The notes under the pieces were generated by a model. That model searched no databases and had not been told where the DNA came from. It worked only from the letters and a program-made list of their open reading frames with translations. Of a stretch of 64,000 nucleotides of DNA, positions 44,178 to 55,350 are shown one piece after another (position 1 is the first letter of the stretch; each line of letters starts with the position of its first letter). Made by a program: the position numbers and the translations under genes. Location of the stretch: the NCBI GenBank assembly GCA_025175895.1, contig CM045997.1, forward strand, positions 108,734,479-108,798,478, given 5' to 3'. This DNA comes from Wurfbainia villosa. Its lineage: Eukaryota; Streptophyta; Magnoliopsida; Zingiberales; Zingiberaceae.

Positions 44178-45320
44178 GGATGTGTATTGAATTTCACAAT
44201 TTAAATAAAGCATGCCCTAAAGACTGCTACCCCTTGCCTCGCATTGATCAGTTGGTGGATTCTACAGTTGGATATGAGGTGGTGTCCTTAATGGATGCTT
44301 ACCAGGGGTATCATCAAATACCACTGGCTACAGGAGATTAAAAGAGGGTTAGTTTTGTAACGGTAGGAGGGTTATATGCATATGTGATAATGCCCTTCGG
44401 CCTAAAAAATGCGGGGGCTACATACCAATGGCTCATGGATAAGATTTTCGCAGAATAAAAAGGGAAAAATGTGGAAGTTTACGTGGATGATATCCTGGTC
44501 AAATCAAAAACCACTCGGGATTTGGTTAAGGATCTAAATGAAACTTTCGCTACACTGAGATGGTATAATATGAAGCTGAACCCTAAAAAATGTCTGTTCG
44601 GGGTGAAAAGCGGGAAGTTCTTGGGATATATAGTAACCAAGAAGGGACTGCAGGCTAACCCGGAGAAGGTTCAAGCCTTATGCAATATGAAGTCACCCAC
44701 TAATTTGCGAGAGACTCAAAAGCTAGTGGGGAGAATTGTTTCCCTATCTCGATTTATAGCTAGGTTGGTAAATAAGGGGCTACCTTTCTTTAAGATTTTG
44801 CGCAAAGCTACCAAATTTCAATGGGATGATTAATGCGAGTAGGCTTTCCAAGAGCTGAAGAAGTATCTAGCTGGACTTCTGTTATTAGCCAAACCTGTGG
44901 CAGGAGAGCTATTGTGGATGTATTTGGCTGTCTCCGAAGGAGACATCAACTCAGTTTTGTTGAAGAAGGAAGGTTCTTATCAGTAGCCTATCTATTATAC
45001 CAGCCATGTCCTAAAAGGGGCTGAATCTCATTACACTGAGTTAGAGAAGCTGATATATATTCTAGTCTTGACAGCCCACAAATTGATGCCATACTTTTTA
45101 ACTCATCCTATTAATGTGCTGACTCACAGTGAATTAGGCAAGGTGGTTACCAAGCCCAATTTTTCTGGAAGATTAGCTAAATGGATGGTGGAATTAAGCG
45201 AGTATGACATTCGCTACCAACCCCGAACCGTTATTAAGGCTCAGACTCTCGCTGATTTTCTAGCTGAGGTACCTGTTGGGTCAGAGAACAGTTTGCCAGC
45301 AAAAGAAGAAGGGTCAGAGG
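44178..45320 (+). pseudogene. RT and first RNase H of element C, part 2
   Basis: Continues part 1 after D: HNLNKACPKDCYPLPRID, FGLKNAGATYQ, then YVDDILVKSK (catalytic Asp pair at about 44480-44491) and the LNPKKCLFGVKSGKFLGY thumb block. The first RNase H is seen as LLWMYLAVSE, KGAESHYTELEKLIYIL and a tail. Stops are at about 44339, 44456, 44831 and 44983. In the original element this copied RNA to DNA in the particle. Confidence 0.9.
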
Positions 45321-45323
45321 CAT

Positions 45324-45835
45324 GGAATGTATTTGTGGATGGTTCTTCGGGATCCACAGGTAGCGGAGTTGGAGTCTTGCTAATATCCCCTGAGAAAGAG
45401 GAGACTCGTATAGTCGTGCGTCTGGGATATTGGGCATCTAATAACGAAAAAGAATATGAAGCTATTCTAGTGGGGTTATAGGCTACCAAAGTTGTAGGAG
45501 CCACCTCAATTATAATCCACTCGGATTCTCAGTTGGCTGTATCACAACTTCAAGGCTCTTTCACGGTTCGAGAAGAAAGATTGCAAAAATACTTGAAGGC
45601 TTTTGAGAAAGAGAAGGCTCACTTTCGTCAAGTCCTTTTGAAGCATATTCCGAGGGAAAATAATGGGAAGGCGGATGAATTGGCTCGGTTAGCTAGAGCG
45701 ATGGAAGGGGTGAAGCCACTTGAAACGGTCTACGTGGAAATCCCTAATGCTATGATGATATGCAATGCGGAAGAGGCCGTGCCTGAACCTGATCCGATCC
45801 TTGATTGGAGGATTGACATCATAGCTTATCTGTAG
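45324..45835 (+). pseudogene. Second (archaeal-like) RNase H of element C
   Basis: WNVFVDGSSGSTGSGVGVLL at 45324, NEKEYEAILVGL with the conserved Glu, HSDSQLAVSQLQG near 45522, and IPRENNGKADELARLA near 45650. These are the catalytic Asp/Glu blocks of the extra RNase H that marks Tat elements. One stop (45480) interrupts it. The first RNase H lies just upstream, so both copies are present. Confidence 0.85.
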
Positions 45836-46555
45836 CATGGAAAGGTCCCGAAAGAAAAAGGGGTGGCATCTATTTTAATGAACAGAGCCAAATGGTTCAC
45901 CCTCCTAAATGGGGACTTATACAAAACATCTTTTGGACGACCCCTGTTGAAGGTTTGGGAAAGGAAGATGCTGAATGGGTACTTCGGGAGATCCACGAAG
46001 GTTGTTGCAGCAATCATTTGGGAGGGAGAGCTTTGGCGAGGAAGGTCTTGTTAGCGGGATACTTTTGGCTTACCCTCCAACAAGATGCAGCTCATATAGT
46101 GTAAACCTGCTCAGCCTATCAAAAGCATAGTAACTGGTCCGAACGACCGACTAAATTAATGAAAGTTGTTGTTGCTTCATGCCCTTTTGATTAGTGAGGA
46201 ATGGATATAGTGGGTCCCATGCCTATGGCGCCATTGCAGAAAAAATTTCTATTGGTGGCTGTGGATTATTTTTCCATGTGGGTGGAAGCAGAGCCTCTTG
46301 CCAAGATTACTGAGAATGCTATAATATAATTCCTGTGGAAGAATATTGTCTGTCAGTACGGTATTCCACGGAGGTTAGTTAGTGATAATGGACGACAATT
46401 CCAGGGCAAGAAGATCAAGGAATGGTGTCAAAGCATTAATATCCAGCAGACATTTACTTCAGTAGCCCACCCTTAAGCTAACGGGCAAGTCGAAGTCACT
46501 AATAGAATTCTTATTCAAGGACTAAAGACTAAATTGGGGGCTCAGAGAGGATGTG
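45836..46555 (+). pseudogene. Truncated integrase of element C
   Basis: Zinc region with H-E-G, SNHLGGRAL and a degraded Cys pair (TCSAYQ). Core: MDIVGPMP near 46203, then FLLVAVDYFSMWVEAEP, VSDNGRQFQG near 46378 and ANGQVEVTNR with the Glu near 46490. It ends after LKTKLGAQRG at about 46550, where unrelated-looking antisense sequence begins, so the C-terminal third is absent. Stops near 46102, 46195, 46327 and 46474. Confidence 0.85.
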
Positions 46556-46599
46556 ACAATTCTCTTGATGCTCCCAGAGGGCTCGATGCATTTCACTAT

Positions 46600-47125
46600 A
46601 ACGCCGAGATATTTCCATGATGGCATCAGCTAAGACTGAGATGTCATCCGCTCGAGAAGTTTGGTCCTGCTGAAGGTGTCTTGTCATATCCATCATGTTC
46701 TAGCGTATCGAGGCTGAAATTCCCTCCACTGCCTTCGTGTGGGATCTGGCGCGAACAAGTTCACTGCTCAGCCTCTGGAGAGACATTTCCTACCTGTGGA
46801 TACGGGCATGAGCATGCACCCTAGAGGTTATTAAGGATAAGTTTTCTTGTACCTCCTTACACAGGCGGGTGCGGAGGTCCCCTATTTTGTCCTCCACTTT
46901 CTGGTATTAAACCCACAGGTTGGTGATGATTTCAGAATCTTTTTGCTTCTCCCGAAGGAGTTCTGCTACTTGCTCTCGAAGGTTTATTAATTCTTGAGAA
47001 GGGGAAGTCTCTTTGTCGGACTGCTCTGGCTGAACATCCTGTTGGATGGATAGCGATTCTTTATGAGCCCGCTGCTGTTCTCGCTGCTGTTCTCGTTGCT
47101 GTTCTCGGTGGAAGAAGGAATACAT
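46600..47125 (-). pseudogene. Antisense coiled-coil ORF 4 of element C
   Basis: Minus frame starting MYSFFHREQQREQQ (three REQQ units from CTGTTCTCG-type repeats). It continues ELINLREQVAELLREKQKDSEIITNL, a clear heptad coiled coil, to a stop at 46907. Beyond it the same frame keeps coiled-coil character for about 100 more codons with two further stops. No named family. Such antisense ORFs are reported for Tat-lineage elements; function unknown. Confidence 0.5.
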
Positions 47126-47514
47126 CTTGCCCGCTGAAGAAAGAGGAGAAGCACTGGAGTTAATGGCTGGAGCACCGGAGAATGGCGGCAAAGAGAAGAA
47201 CAGACGAAGAAGAAGGAGACGAAAAGACAGAAGGAATGACGGTAACAAAAGAAAGGAAAGATAAAGCATCCCTTATAAAAGGAGGGGGGAATGGGCTTGC
47301 AGTGGCGATTGGGCTCCTAATCTATAAAAAGGGCCCTAGGGAGAAGAAAATGATGATTTATTCTTTTGATGACCCGTTATTTGTTAGAACTCTTGCTTTC
47401 ATATGAAGGGATGGACGAGGGTATTCACCTTCAATATGGAGGAAGGAATAATAGCGGTATAAAGGCAGAATCGGAGGTCAAGTTAGCGCACTCTTTGTAC
47501 AGAAGGCCTGGGTC

Positions 47515-49060
47515 ATTATCATTTTATCCCCGTGTGGTGGCGGAACGGAAGAGTTGAGTTCATTCCTCAACTATATATATTATTTTATCCCCGTGTGGTG
47601 GCGAAACGGAAGAGTTGAGTTCATTCCTCAACTATATATATTATTTTATCCCCGTGTTATGGCGGAATGAAAGAATTGAGTTCATTCCTCAACTATATAT
47701 ATTATTTTATCCCCGTGTGGTGGCGGAACGGAAGAGTTGAGTTCATTCTTCAACTATATATATTATTATTTTATCCCTGTGTGGTGGCGGAATGGAAGAG
47801 TTGAGTTCATTCCTCAACTATATATATTATTTTATCCCCGTGTGGTGGTGAAACGGAAGAGTTGAGTTCATTCCTCAACTGCATACTATTTTATCCCCGT
47901 GTGATGGTGGAATGGAAGAGTTGAGTTCATTCCTCAACTATATATATTATTTTATCCCCGTGTGGTGGCGGAACGGAAGAGTTGAGTTTATTCCTCAACT
48001 ATATATATTATTTTATCCCCGTGTGGTGGCGGAACGGAAGAGTTGAGTTCATTCCTCAACTATATATATTATTTTATCCCCGTATGGTGGCGAAACGGAA
48101 GAGTTGAGTTCATTCCTCAACTGCATACTATTTTATCCCCGTGTGGTGGCGGAACAGAAGAGTTGAGTTCATTCCTCAACTATATATATTATTTTATCCC
48201 CGTGTGGTGGCGGAACGAAAGAGTTGAGTTCATTCCTCAACTATATATATTATTTTATCCCTGTGTGGTGGCGGAACGGAAGAGTTGAGTTCATTCCTCA
48301 ACTATATATATTATTTTATCCTCGTGTTATGGCGGAACGAAAGAGTTGAGTTCATTCCTCAACTATATATATTATTTTATCCCCATGTGGTGGCGGAACA
48401 GAAGAGTTGAGTTCATTCCTCAACTATATATATTATTATTTTATCCCTGTGTGGTGGCGGAATGGAAGAGTTGAGTTCATTCCTCAACTATATATATTAT
48501 TTTATCCCCGTGTGGTGGCGGAACGAAAGAGTTGAGTTCATTCCTCAACTATATATATTATTTTATCCCCGTGTGGTGGCGGAACGAAAGAGTTGAGTTC
48601 ATTCCTCAAATATATATATTATTATTTTATCCCCGTGTGGTGGCGGAATGGAAGAGTTGAGTTCATTCCTCAACTGTATACTATTTTATCCCCGTGTGGT
48701 GGCGGAACGGAAGAGTTGAGTTCATTCCTCAACTATATATATTATTTTATCTTCGTGTGGTTGCGGAACGGAAGAGTTGAGTTCATTCCTCAACTGCATA
48801 TTATTTTATCCCTGTGTGGTGGCGGAACGAAAGAGTTGAGTTCATTCCTCAACTATATATATTATTTTATCCCCGTGTGGTGGAGAAACGGAAGGGTTGA
48901 GTTCATTCCTCAACTATATATTATTTTATCCCCGTGTGATGGCGGAACGGAAGAGTTGAGTTCATTCCTTAACTATATATATTATTTTATCCCCGTGCAG
49001 TGGTGGAACGGAGGAGCTGAGTATTCCCTCAGCTGTATGTTATTTTATTCTCGTGCAGTG
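47515..49060. repeat. 61-bp minisatellite, about 25 units, in element C
   Basis: Unit TTTTATCCCCGTGTGGTGGCG, then GAACGGAAGAGTTGAG, TTCATTCCTCAACT and TATATATTA. Most units are 61 bp; variants have an extra ATT or a shorter GCATACTA tail. Each unit holds the hairpin AGTTGAG-TTCATTC-CTCAACT. Period not divisible by three, so frames such as 48043-48288 and 48593-49075 (plus) switch between readings and are not genes. Confidence 0.9.
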
Positions 49061-49374
49061 GAAGTGTATACATGATTCCTTCATAATGAAAGAGTGGGGA
49101 AGTTGTATGTTTATTTTTCATATTATCCAAGAGAAGTGTAAAATTTGACACTATCGGAAGAATGCCGAAAGAAGAAGATGAGCAGGGAAGGATATAGACG
49201 AAGGCTTATATTGCAGAAAGTTCATTACTTTGGAAGGATTACATATTACAATTCCCCCACAAGAGGAAAATAACTAAAGAAACCCTTATTTATAGGGTAT
49301 TACAGTTCTTTATTGGGAGGTACTGAAGAAGCTTCTTTGCGGGGCTGGGGTTGGCGCCATAGCTGCCGAAGGTA

Positions 49375-49578
49375 AGATTATTGTATGAAGATGTGCTTAG
49401 ATAGGTCCTTCTGGGACACTGCTAGTTGCTGGCGCAAGGAGTAATTGTTGGTGGAAGCTTCCCTCAAGCGCTGCTGTAGATATCCCACTTATTCCTCCAA
49501 GTTAGCGATATAGCATTGTTCTTCGGTTTTTTCCCTCGGAGGAAAAGAACTGCTGCCCTGTTCAGAAGTTTCTTCCAT
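49375..49578 (-). pseudogene. Antisense coiled-coil ORF 3 of element C
   Basis: Minus frame from ATG at 49578: MEETSEQGSSSFPPREKTEE, then LEE-stop-VGYLQQRLREAS and SLRQQLAVSQKDLSKH. Heptad-like, with one internal stop. It resembles ORF 4 in layout (Ser/Glu start, then coiled coil), so the two may be duplicates flanking the minisatellite. Confidence 0.4.
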
Positions 49579-49920
49579 GATGAGGAGAAGAGAAAAGAGA
49601 AGATGAATGTTGAGCGGTGATAGTTGGGGGTCCTTATAACGATGAAGGAGGAAGACACATTTATTCGCAGAGGAGATAAAAATAATAAATGCTAGTAAAG
49701 AAGGGGAAACATAAAGACAGTAGGTGAAAAGTTGCTAGTACAGTAACTCTGAGAAGGATGGTTCGAATTCTACGAAAACAATAAGGGGAAGTATGTTCAG
49801 ATAAGATTACAGTCTTTTCTAATGGAAGATGCCTTACTTTTACAAGAAAATGACAAGAATTAACATCAGTCCCTTTCTTCCTTTTTATTAACGTACTTGA
49901 TAGTAATTACATCATTTAAG

Positions 49921-50384
49921 CTACTTAAGCTTTTTATGATCGTTCTTCATAGAAGGATTATTAGAAGGCTCTTCCGAGGGGGAAGGCGCTAAGATGACTC
50001 TGTAGAGATCGCCTTGAGCGGGAGGTACCGCTGGTGGAGCTTCATCAAAAGAGGGCGGATGAGGCCTCATTGGAGGGATTGGAACAAATGCTAGGGCCGG
50101 TGGAAGAGGAGGAAGTTCAGTGGAGGCCCTAGAATCTCCTACTGTATACTCCCAGGTCAAGGGAGGATTCCAGACCCGGTTGCGAAAGGAAGGGAAGGGA
50201 GCTCGGAAGGATCTCCCTGGATTAGGAGGGGAAGCAGTGGTTGGTGGCTGAGTCAGGGGCGGACAAAATGTAGAAGTCGCAGTCGATTGCGTTTTCGACT
50301 CCTCAGTATCCTCAGTTGCCCAGTCGTGCAGTTCGAAAGAATTAGAGTCTGAAGAGATCTCAATGGGGTGTTATGCAGAAGCCA
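49921..50384 (-). pseudogene. Antisense Pro-rich ORF 2 of element C
   Basis: Minus frame beginning near 50384 (M-A-S-A then a stop). It is open again as HPIEISSDSNSFELHDW and a Pro-rich tail (STELPPLPPALAFVPIPPMR) to the stop at 49921. No known domain; low-complexity. Part of the same antisense block. Confidence 0.4.
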
Positions 50385-50838
50385 TGGGAACCAGATGGAA
50401 AGGCGAAGACACTTGAGGTGGTAATTTATAATCGAGGGAGGAGGAGTTGCATTTGTCCTCGGAAAGGAGAAGAAGAGGAAAGGACCAACACCATAATGGT
50501 GTTAGCATAGGAAATTGTTGAGATATCATTTCCGGAGTAGTTAATTATTTTGAGAAGATCAAAGGTTAAGGCGGGTTAATTGCCGACTGAGCCCAAAAAA
50601 TTGGTTCGGGCTAGGAAGAAAGATTTCTCCAAGGATATTCCGAACCAGTTCCAAAGCAAGGATCGTCATCCTTTGATTTATACAGGGCAGAAAAGAGGTT
50701 GTAGTTATAAAGAGAAAGAAATACATAACAGACCCAAAGTTCGTGACCCAGATATGTGTAAAAAACCGCAAAGGACCGTGGCAATACCAATGTTCTTTAA
50801 TAATAAAAGAGTCATTACAAGGATCAAAAGGTGACAGA

Positions 50839-52316
50839 TTACAGTTCAAAGAGTTCAGGAGGGCATTTGGATAAAGCGTCAACAGGGTTTAAATAGCTGA
50901 TATCCATGTCGGGGGGAGGATACCCTCGTTCAGCATTTAAAGATGAGGACCTATCGAAGCCAAGTATAAATAAATCCACCCCCTTCTTGACGTAACACCC
51001 CTTCAGGTCGGCCTTCTGCTCCTTCAGCTGAGATTGGTAGGTAGCTAATTGGGCTTGACACGCGGCCAACTGGGCCTGACTTTCAGCTAATTGGGATGCC
51101 AGGCCATCTCTTTTTGTTGTCGCCTTCATGGCCCGCTGACCCAGAGCCGAAAAAGCCTCGGTATATTCCTGGTGGAGCTCTTTTTGTTGTCGAGCCACAA
51201 CCGACAGGGCTTTGGGAAAGGTGGCCACCAATGAAGAGAGTTCTTGGCACCTCTCCAAACAAGACTTTTGGGTGGCCTCCCACACTTGGCGTTCTTGCCG
51301 CAATTGCTGAATTGTAGTTGAAGAATCAGCAGCTTGAATAATTGCATTCCCAAGCTATCTCTTATACCCTGTTAGCTCGTGAGTAAGAAGATCCACCTGC
51401 TAAAGTTGGTTGGACTGCAAGAAAATTTGTTGTTCAAGGTCTTTATTCTTCAGTTGAAGCTCTTCATTCTCACTTTGAGCCAGGGCCAGTTGGGTCATGG
51501 GATCTTTACATTGACTCATCAAGTCAGATTCCTTCTGCTCTTTTTCACTCAGCTGCTGGGTGAGCTGTTTCTGGTGCGCCAGGGAGGCAAAATGGCACGT
51601 CTCCACATTAGACTGGAATTGGGCTATGTGAGATATCATCTTGTTATGCTTGGCCGAGACCTGAAGGAAAGAGAATGCAACTGTCAAGCGTTGGCATATA
51701 TTTGTATATACATATATATATGTTGAAGGTAAAGAGGGAAAGTAATTACCTCGGCCAGCAGTTTGCTCACTTGGTCGCAGGGGCCCTGTATACCTGATTG
51801 GTTAAAAAACTTCACCTCTGAGAGGTGACGGATCTTCAGGAGGGGCCCCAACGTAACCATTGAAGGGTTCGGGAGGGGAAGATCTCCCCCCTTCGAAGGA
51901 AGAGTGGGACCAACACTCCGAAGGGGAGCGGGAAAAGGATGTGCTTCTCGAGGGATGACGGCAAGGGTAGATTCGGTCGGGGAATGTGTGGGAGAGTCAA
52001 GAGGAGTGGGGAATAAAACAGGAGAATGTGAAGGAGAGTTTCCCCCTAAGGGGGAAGAGGATGGGGCGGCTAATGTGGTATCCTGCATCCTCGGTTCATA
52101 GATGGTTAGGCGTTGGGATTCCTGCGGATCAGAAGAGGAGGAAGGAAGAGATGAAGAGCTAGGAACTCCTTCCTTAATTGGACGTAATTTCTTCCGAGGG
52201 GAAGAAGGGGCATCCACAGATGTACCTCGCTTTGTGGAGGTCTTCTTCTTTTTGGTCGCTTCGATCTCTTCACCTTTTACTAGAGCGCTCTGCATTAGAT
52301 TATCTGCGAAATCCAT
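50839..52316 (-). pseudogene. Antisense Ser-rich/coiled-coil protein of element C, with likely intron
   Basis: Exon from 52316 (MDFADNLMQSALVKG, then a Lys-rich patch and long Ser/Pro-rich segment) to SKLLAE at about 51751. A donor GTAATTACT and an acceptor TTTCCTTCAG (about 51664) would join it to VSAKHNKMISHIAQFQ and a long coiled coil (QLTQQLSEKEQKESDLMSQ, LAESQAQLAACQAQLATYQ), ending at 50839. Two stops break the coiled-coil part near 51400 and 51355. Similar Ser-rich plus coiled-coil tails follow the 'putative gypsy type transposon' domain in plant annotations. It was probably one gene with the domain upstream (53060-52320). Confidence 0.55.
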
Positions 52317-52319
52317 GGG

Positions 52320-53060
52320 AAAGAAGGGTAAGTTGATCCAGATAATAAGCTATATCAAAATACTAACACTGTCCTACTTATGGTGGCCGGAGCCGTTAGA
52401 GGGAAAGGAGACATCCTGAAGTGACAGAGGAGTGGTTGTTTCATTAGATGTTCTGAGCAGTAGTGGGATTCTCCTAACACTTTACAGACCTCCGAGAAAG
52501 GACATTGGGTCCTCATTTTGCGAAAAGGAGGCAGCTCGAAAAGATCTAGCTTCTAGGTATCCGAGTGGGGTAAAAGTGTTGGAAGTTGAGCAAAGAAATA
52601 TAATTCTTCCCATCCTTTGTGGGAAGAAGGCATATTTACTAGGAATTGGCAGTCCGTGTAGCTAGAAAGGTAAAAAAGGTCCGCCTTAGAAGATTTTAGT
52701 TGGAAGAAGCAGTGAAATAGCTGGGGGGATAAAGGGAGATTCAGGTGTTGGAACACAATGATGGCCCCCGACAAGAGTCGGAAGGAATTAGGGGTAAACT
52801 GATTTATGGGCAATCCATAAAAGTCCAGGATTTCCAAATAAGAGGAAGGGACGGGTAAAAATAAGCCGTTAAGAAATTGTTCAGGGAAAAAGCAGGTTAG
52901 GCCAGGGGGAGGACGATGTGGTCGGTACGTTTTAGTGTTAAAATGGCATTGGATGGAAGGGTCGATGAATTGGTGTGTTCGTACTAGGGAGATGAGGGTA
53001 AGGTCTTAGGGGCCATAGGTGCAAAACAAGGAGGAGCACTTACTTGAAGGTTGAAGGATG
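52320..53060 (-). pseudogene. Antisense Transposase_28-like (putative gypsy-type) domain of element C
   Basis: The minus strand reads LTCFFPEQFLNGLFLPVP, EILDFYGLPINQFTPNSFRL, QLFHCFFQLK and MPSSHKGWEELYFF. This is the order and spacing I know from the plant 'putative gypsy type transposon' domain (PF04195). The 94-codon frame 52837-52553 is its open core. Stops occur upstream and at 52553, and no clean start remains. It lies antisense to pol and ends just before MDFADN at 52316. Its role in the element life cycle is not established. Confidence 0.6.
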
Positions 53061-53383
53061 AACGTTTGCAAAAGAGGGGACTGGGTCGCTGAAACACTGC
53101 TGGAGAAAATCGCTAGGAAGAAGAAGAGGAAGAGACTGGATTGTTAGGCACGTTAAGTTTTGCCTAAAAGGGAAAGACGAAGATTTATATAGGGTTTTGT
53201 GTGACTGTTCGACTATCTAAGGAAAAAGGGGAAGTGGGGCCCATGGGCCCATTAAGCCGCTTCGAGTATACAGAGTAGGGCAATGGGTAAAGAATGGATC
53301 TGAGTTGGCAAGCGAAGGATGAGGTGGAGGCTTTATACAGTCAAGCTTATGATTTCGCTTGACTATTTTCGGGGGTTGACTAA

Positions 53384-54402
53384 TGATACTGTTATGACCT
53401 TTTCTCTGTGAACCGGGCCAAAGGGCTCGCATGTTAGACATTATCCGAACCAAATAATTGGTCCGGCAAAGAAAGCAAGATAGAATGGTTCGGGCACAAT
53501 CGTCTGGGATAATTGAAATGGGAGGACGAACCGAAGTAATCGACACGGCGAAGCAATGGCATAGATCACTTCGATTGAGGTGGACGAGAATCGGTTCGGC
53601 TTGATAAGCCCGGAAACTGACAGGGTGGAGGAGAATCGGTTCGGCATGGCCAACCCAGAAATGGTTTGGTTCGAGAAAAAGAGGAGTTGGTTCGGGTTAC
53701 TAGGAAGAGCCTAAGGGCTATGCCACACGCAAGTTATAGGTTAGTTCGCCGAAGGCAAATGGTTGAAAGGGAAGGCTAGCATATTTCCCGAAATGTAAGT
53801 AAAGAAGTTGTTACACAACAGAAGGGGGCCCTCACATAATATTTCAAGGAGCCTTCGCTCCTCGTGTCTGTAATAGAATGATTCTCCAGGTGGACGTGGT
53901 GGCCACGTATACAATGGGGAAAGCTTGCGATGCAACAACTGATCAGAGGAGTGGAATGAAAGGGGAGAGCAGGACAAATGAAGGGGGATCTGCATCATTC
54001 CAACCAGCAAGAGACAAAGGCACACCGAAGAGGAGGAGAGCAACGACTTCGCCGGAGAAGGAGAGTGGTGATCTCTATTTCCCTTGCACTGTTTCTTGTA
54101 TTGTGATTTAATTGTAAGAGGTTTTCTCCTCCACCTTCGAAAGTTCTTTTCCGTGAAGGAGGACATTCATAGTGAAAGTGCTTTTACACCATAGCTGGTG
54201 GGAGAGCACACCTCCGTGGAGGAATGTTCGTTCCGAACCACGTTACATTCGGTGTATTTGTTTATTTTCTGTGTTGGCTTGCGCTTCCCTGCTTCACATT
54301 TCATTTTTACTATTAAAGCCGCAGAGAACCTCCCCTAAGCTTCCTTCGCATACTACTGCATCGAAAGGGAGTCGATAGATCTTCTTCCCCATCACCACAT
54401 CA
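53384..54402 (+). repeat. 3' LTR of element C
   Basis: 1019 bases, TGATACTG...CATCA, directly followed by the target duplication ATCTA. A G-rich tract (CGGGGG, 53370-53375) just upstream may be the PPT remnant. Confidence 0.9.
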
Positions 54403-55350
54403 ATCTACACTAGATCTACCTTAGATCTATATGGGAAGAATGTTACCCTTGTAGCGATGCCCTTCGTTTATCCCGCTCGTCCAAAAGGTTGTTGGATCTC
54501 GTAGAGTGTCAAGTGTACACTCCTCTACACGTATCCACATGGACAAAAGATGGAAAGAACCACATAGAGTGTGCTAGCACTCTTAGGAGGTCTCGACAAT
54601 GGAGGAGAGGGAGATAAGAAGAAAGGAGAGGGAAGAAGAAGAATTCAATTCCCTTCAATGCCTATTTTGGCCACCCACTTAAGGAGGGTTAAATACATCC
54701 ATGTAATACCAAGAGCCATGTCTCTTGGTCTTCCTTATGAGGTGGCACACCATGATGTATCCATGATGATGTGGAACATCATCATTGGTCGGCCCTATGC
54801 CACGTCACCATGAAGTGGCATTTGGTCAAGTCAAACTTGACCCTTCATCTTCCCTCTCAAGTCAAGTCAAACTTGACCTCTTATCTCCCATGGTTGATCA
54901 AATCTAGCCTTTGATTCAAGTCAATTTAATTTAATGAATCTTTATTCATTAGTTTAAATTTGACTCAATGAATCAATTCTAAATTAGACTCATTCAACAC
55001 TTGAATCAAATTGAGTCCAACTCAATTAGTCTAATTTGGATTACTCTTAATCCAATTTGGTTCATCACATGAACCTAATCCTCTTGGTCCATCATATGAA
55101 CCTAATCTCCATCTAATTTCTCTTTGTGTGCGACCCTATAGGTTCTTGTAACGTTGGCAATGCTCTTAAACTGATTTAAAAACATAAGCAATGAGCGGTA
55201 TCTAGCAACACATCATTGCTACCCAAGTTACAAGAATGTTGAGATCCAACATCACCATTGTGACTACTAATTGTGATTCTCACAATAAGTGACAATGTCC
55301 CTCTATCCTTGACATCTAAATTGATCAATTGAGGCATAGACCGTGTCATC
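54403..55350 (-). repeat. Element G 3' LTR, middle piece
   Basis: Resumes after C with the duplicated ATCTA (54403-54407). It has no ORF of note, apart from an 80-codon frame at 54571-54813 judged incidental. It is cut at 55351 by H. Confidence 0.65.

Larger units (their letters stand above)
23806..54402 (+). mobile_element. Element C: Tat-lineage Ty3/gypsy element, split by D
   Basis: LTRs 23806-24835 and 53384-54402 are flanked by a perfect duplication ATCTA (23801-23805 and 54403-54407). Removing D and one of its target-site copies, C is about 13.8 kb. Order: primer-binding site, gag, protease, RT, RNase H, a second RNase H, truncated integrase, a 61-bp minisatellite, an antisense coding cassette and the 3' LTR. 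Dual RNase H domains and antisense ORFs next to the 3' LTR are known for the Tat clade. All frames carry stops. It inserted in the LTR of G. Confidence 0.9.

Noticed and set aside
47515..49060. Possible CRISPR array
   Set aside because: Units are contiguous near-identical repeats without unique spacers, in a plant retrotransposon.
48043..49075. Plus-strand frames of 81 and 160 codons in the minisatellite
   Set aside because: Period 61 forces frame switching every unit; no start context, no domain.
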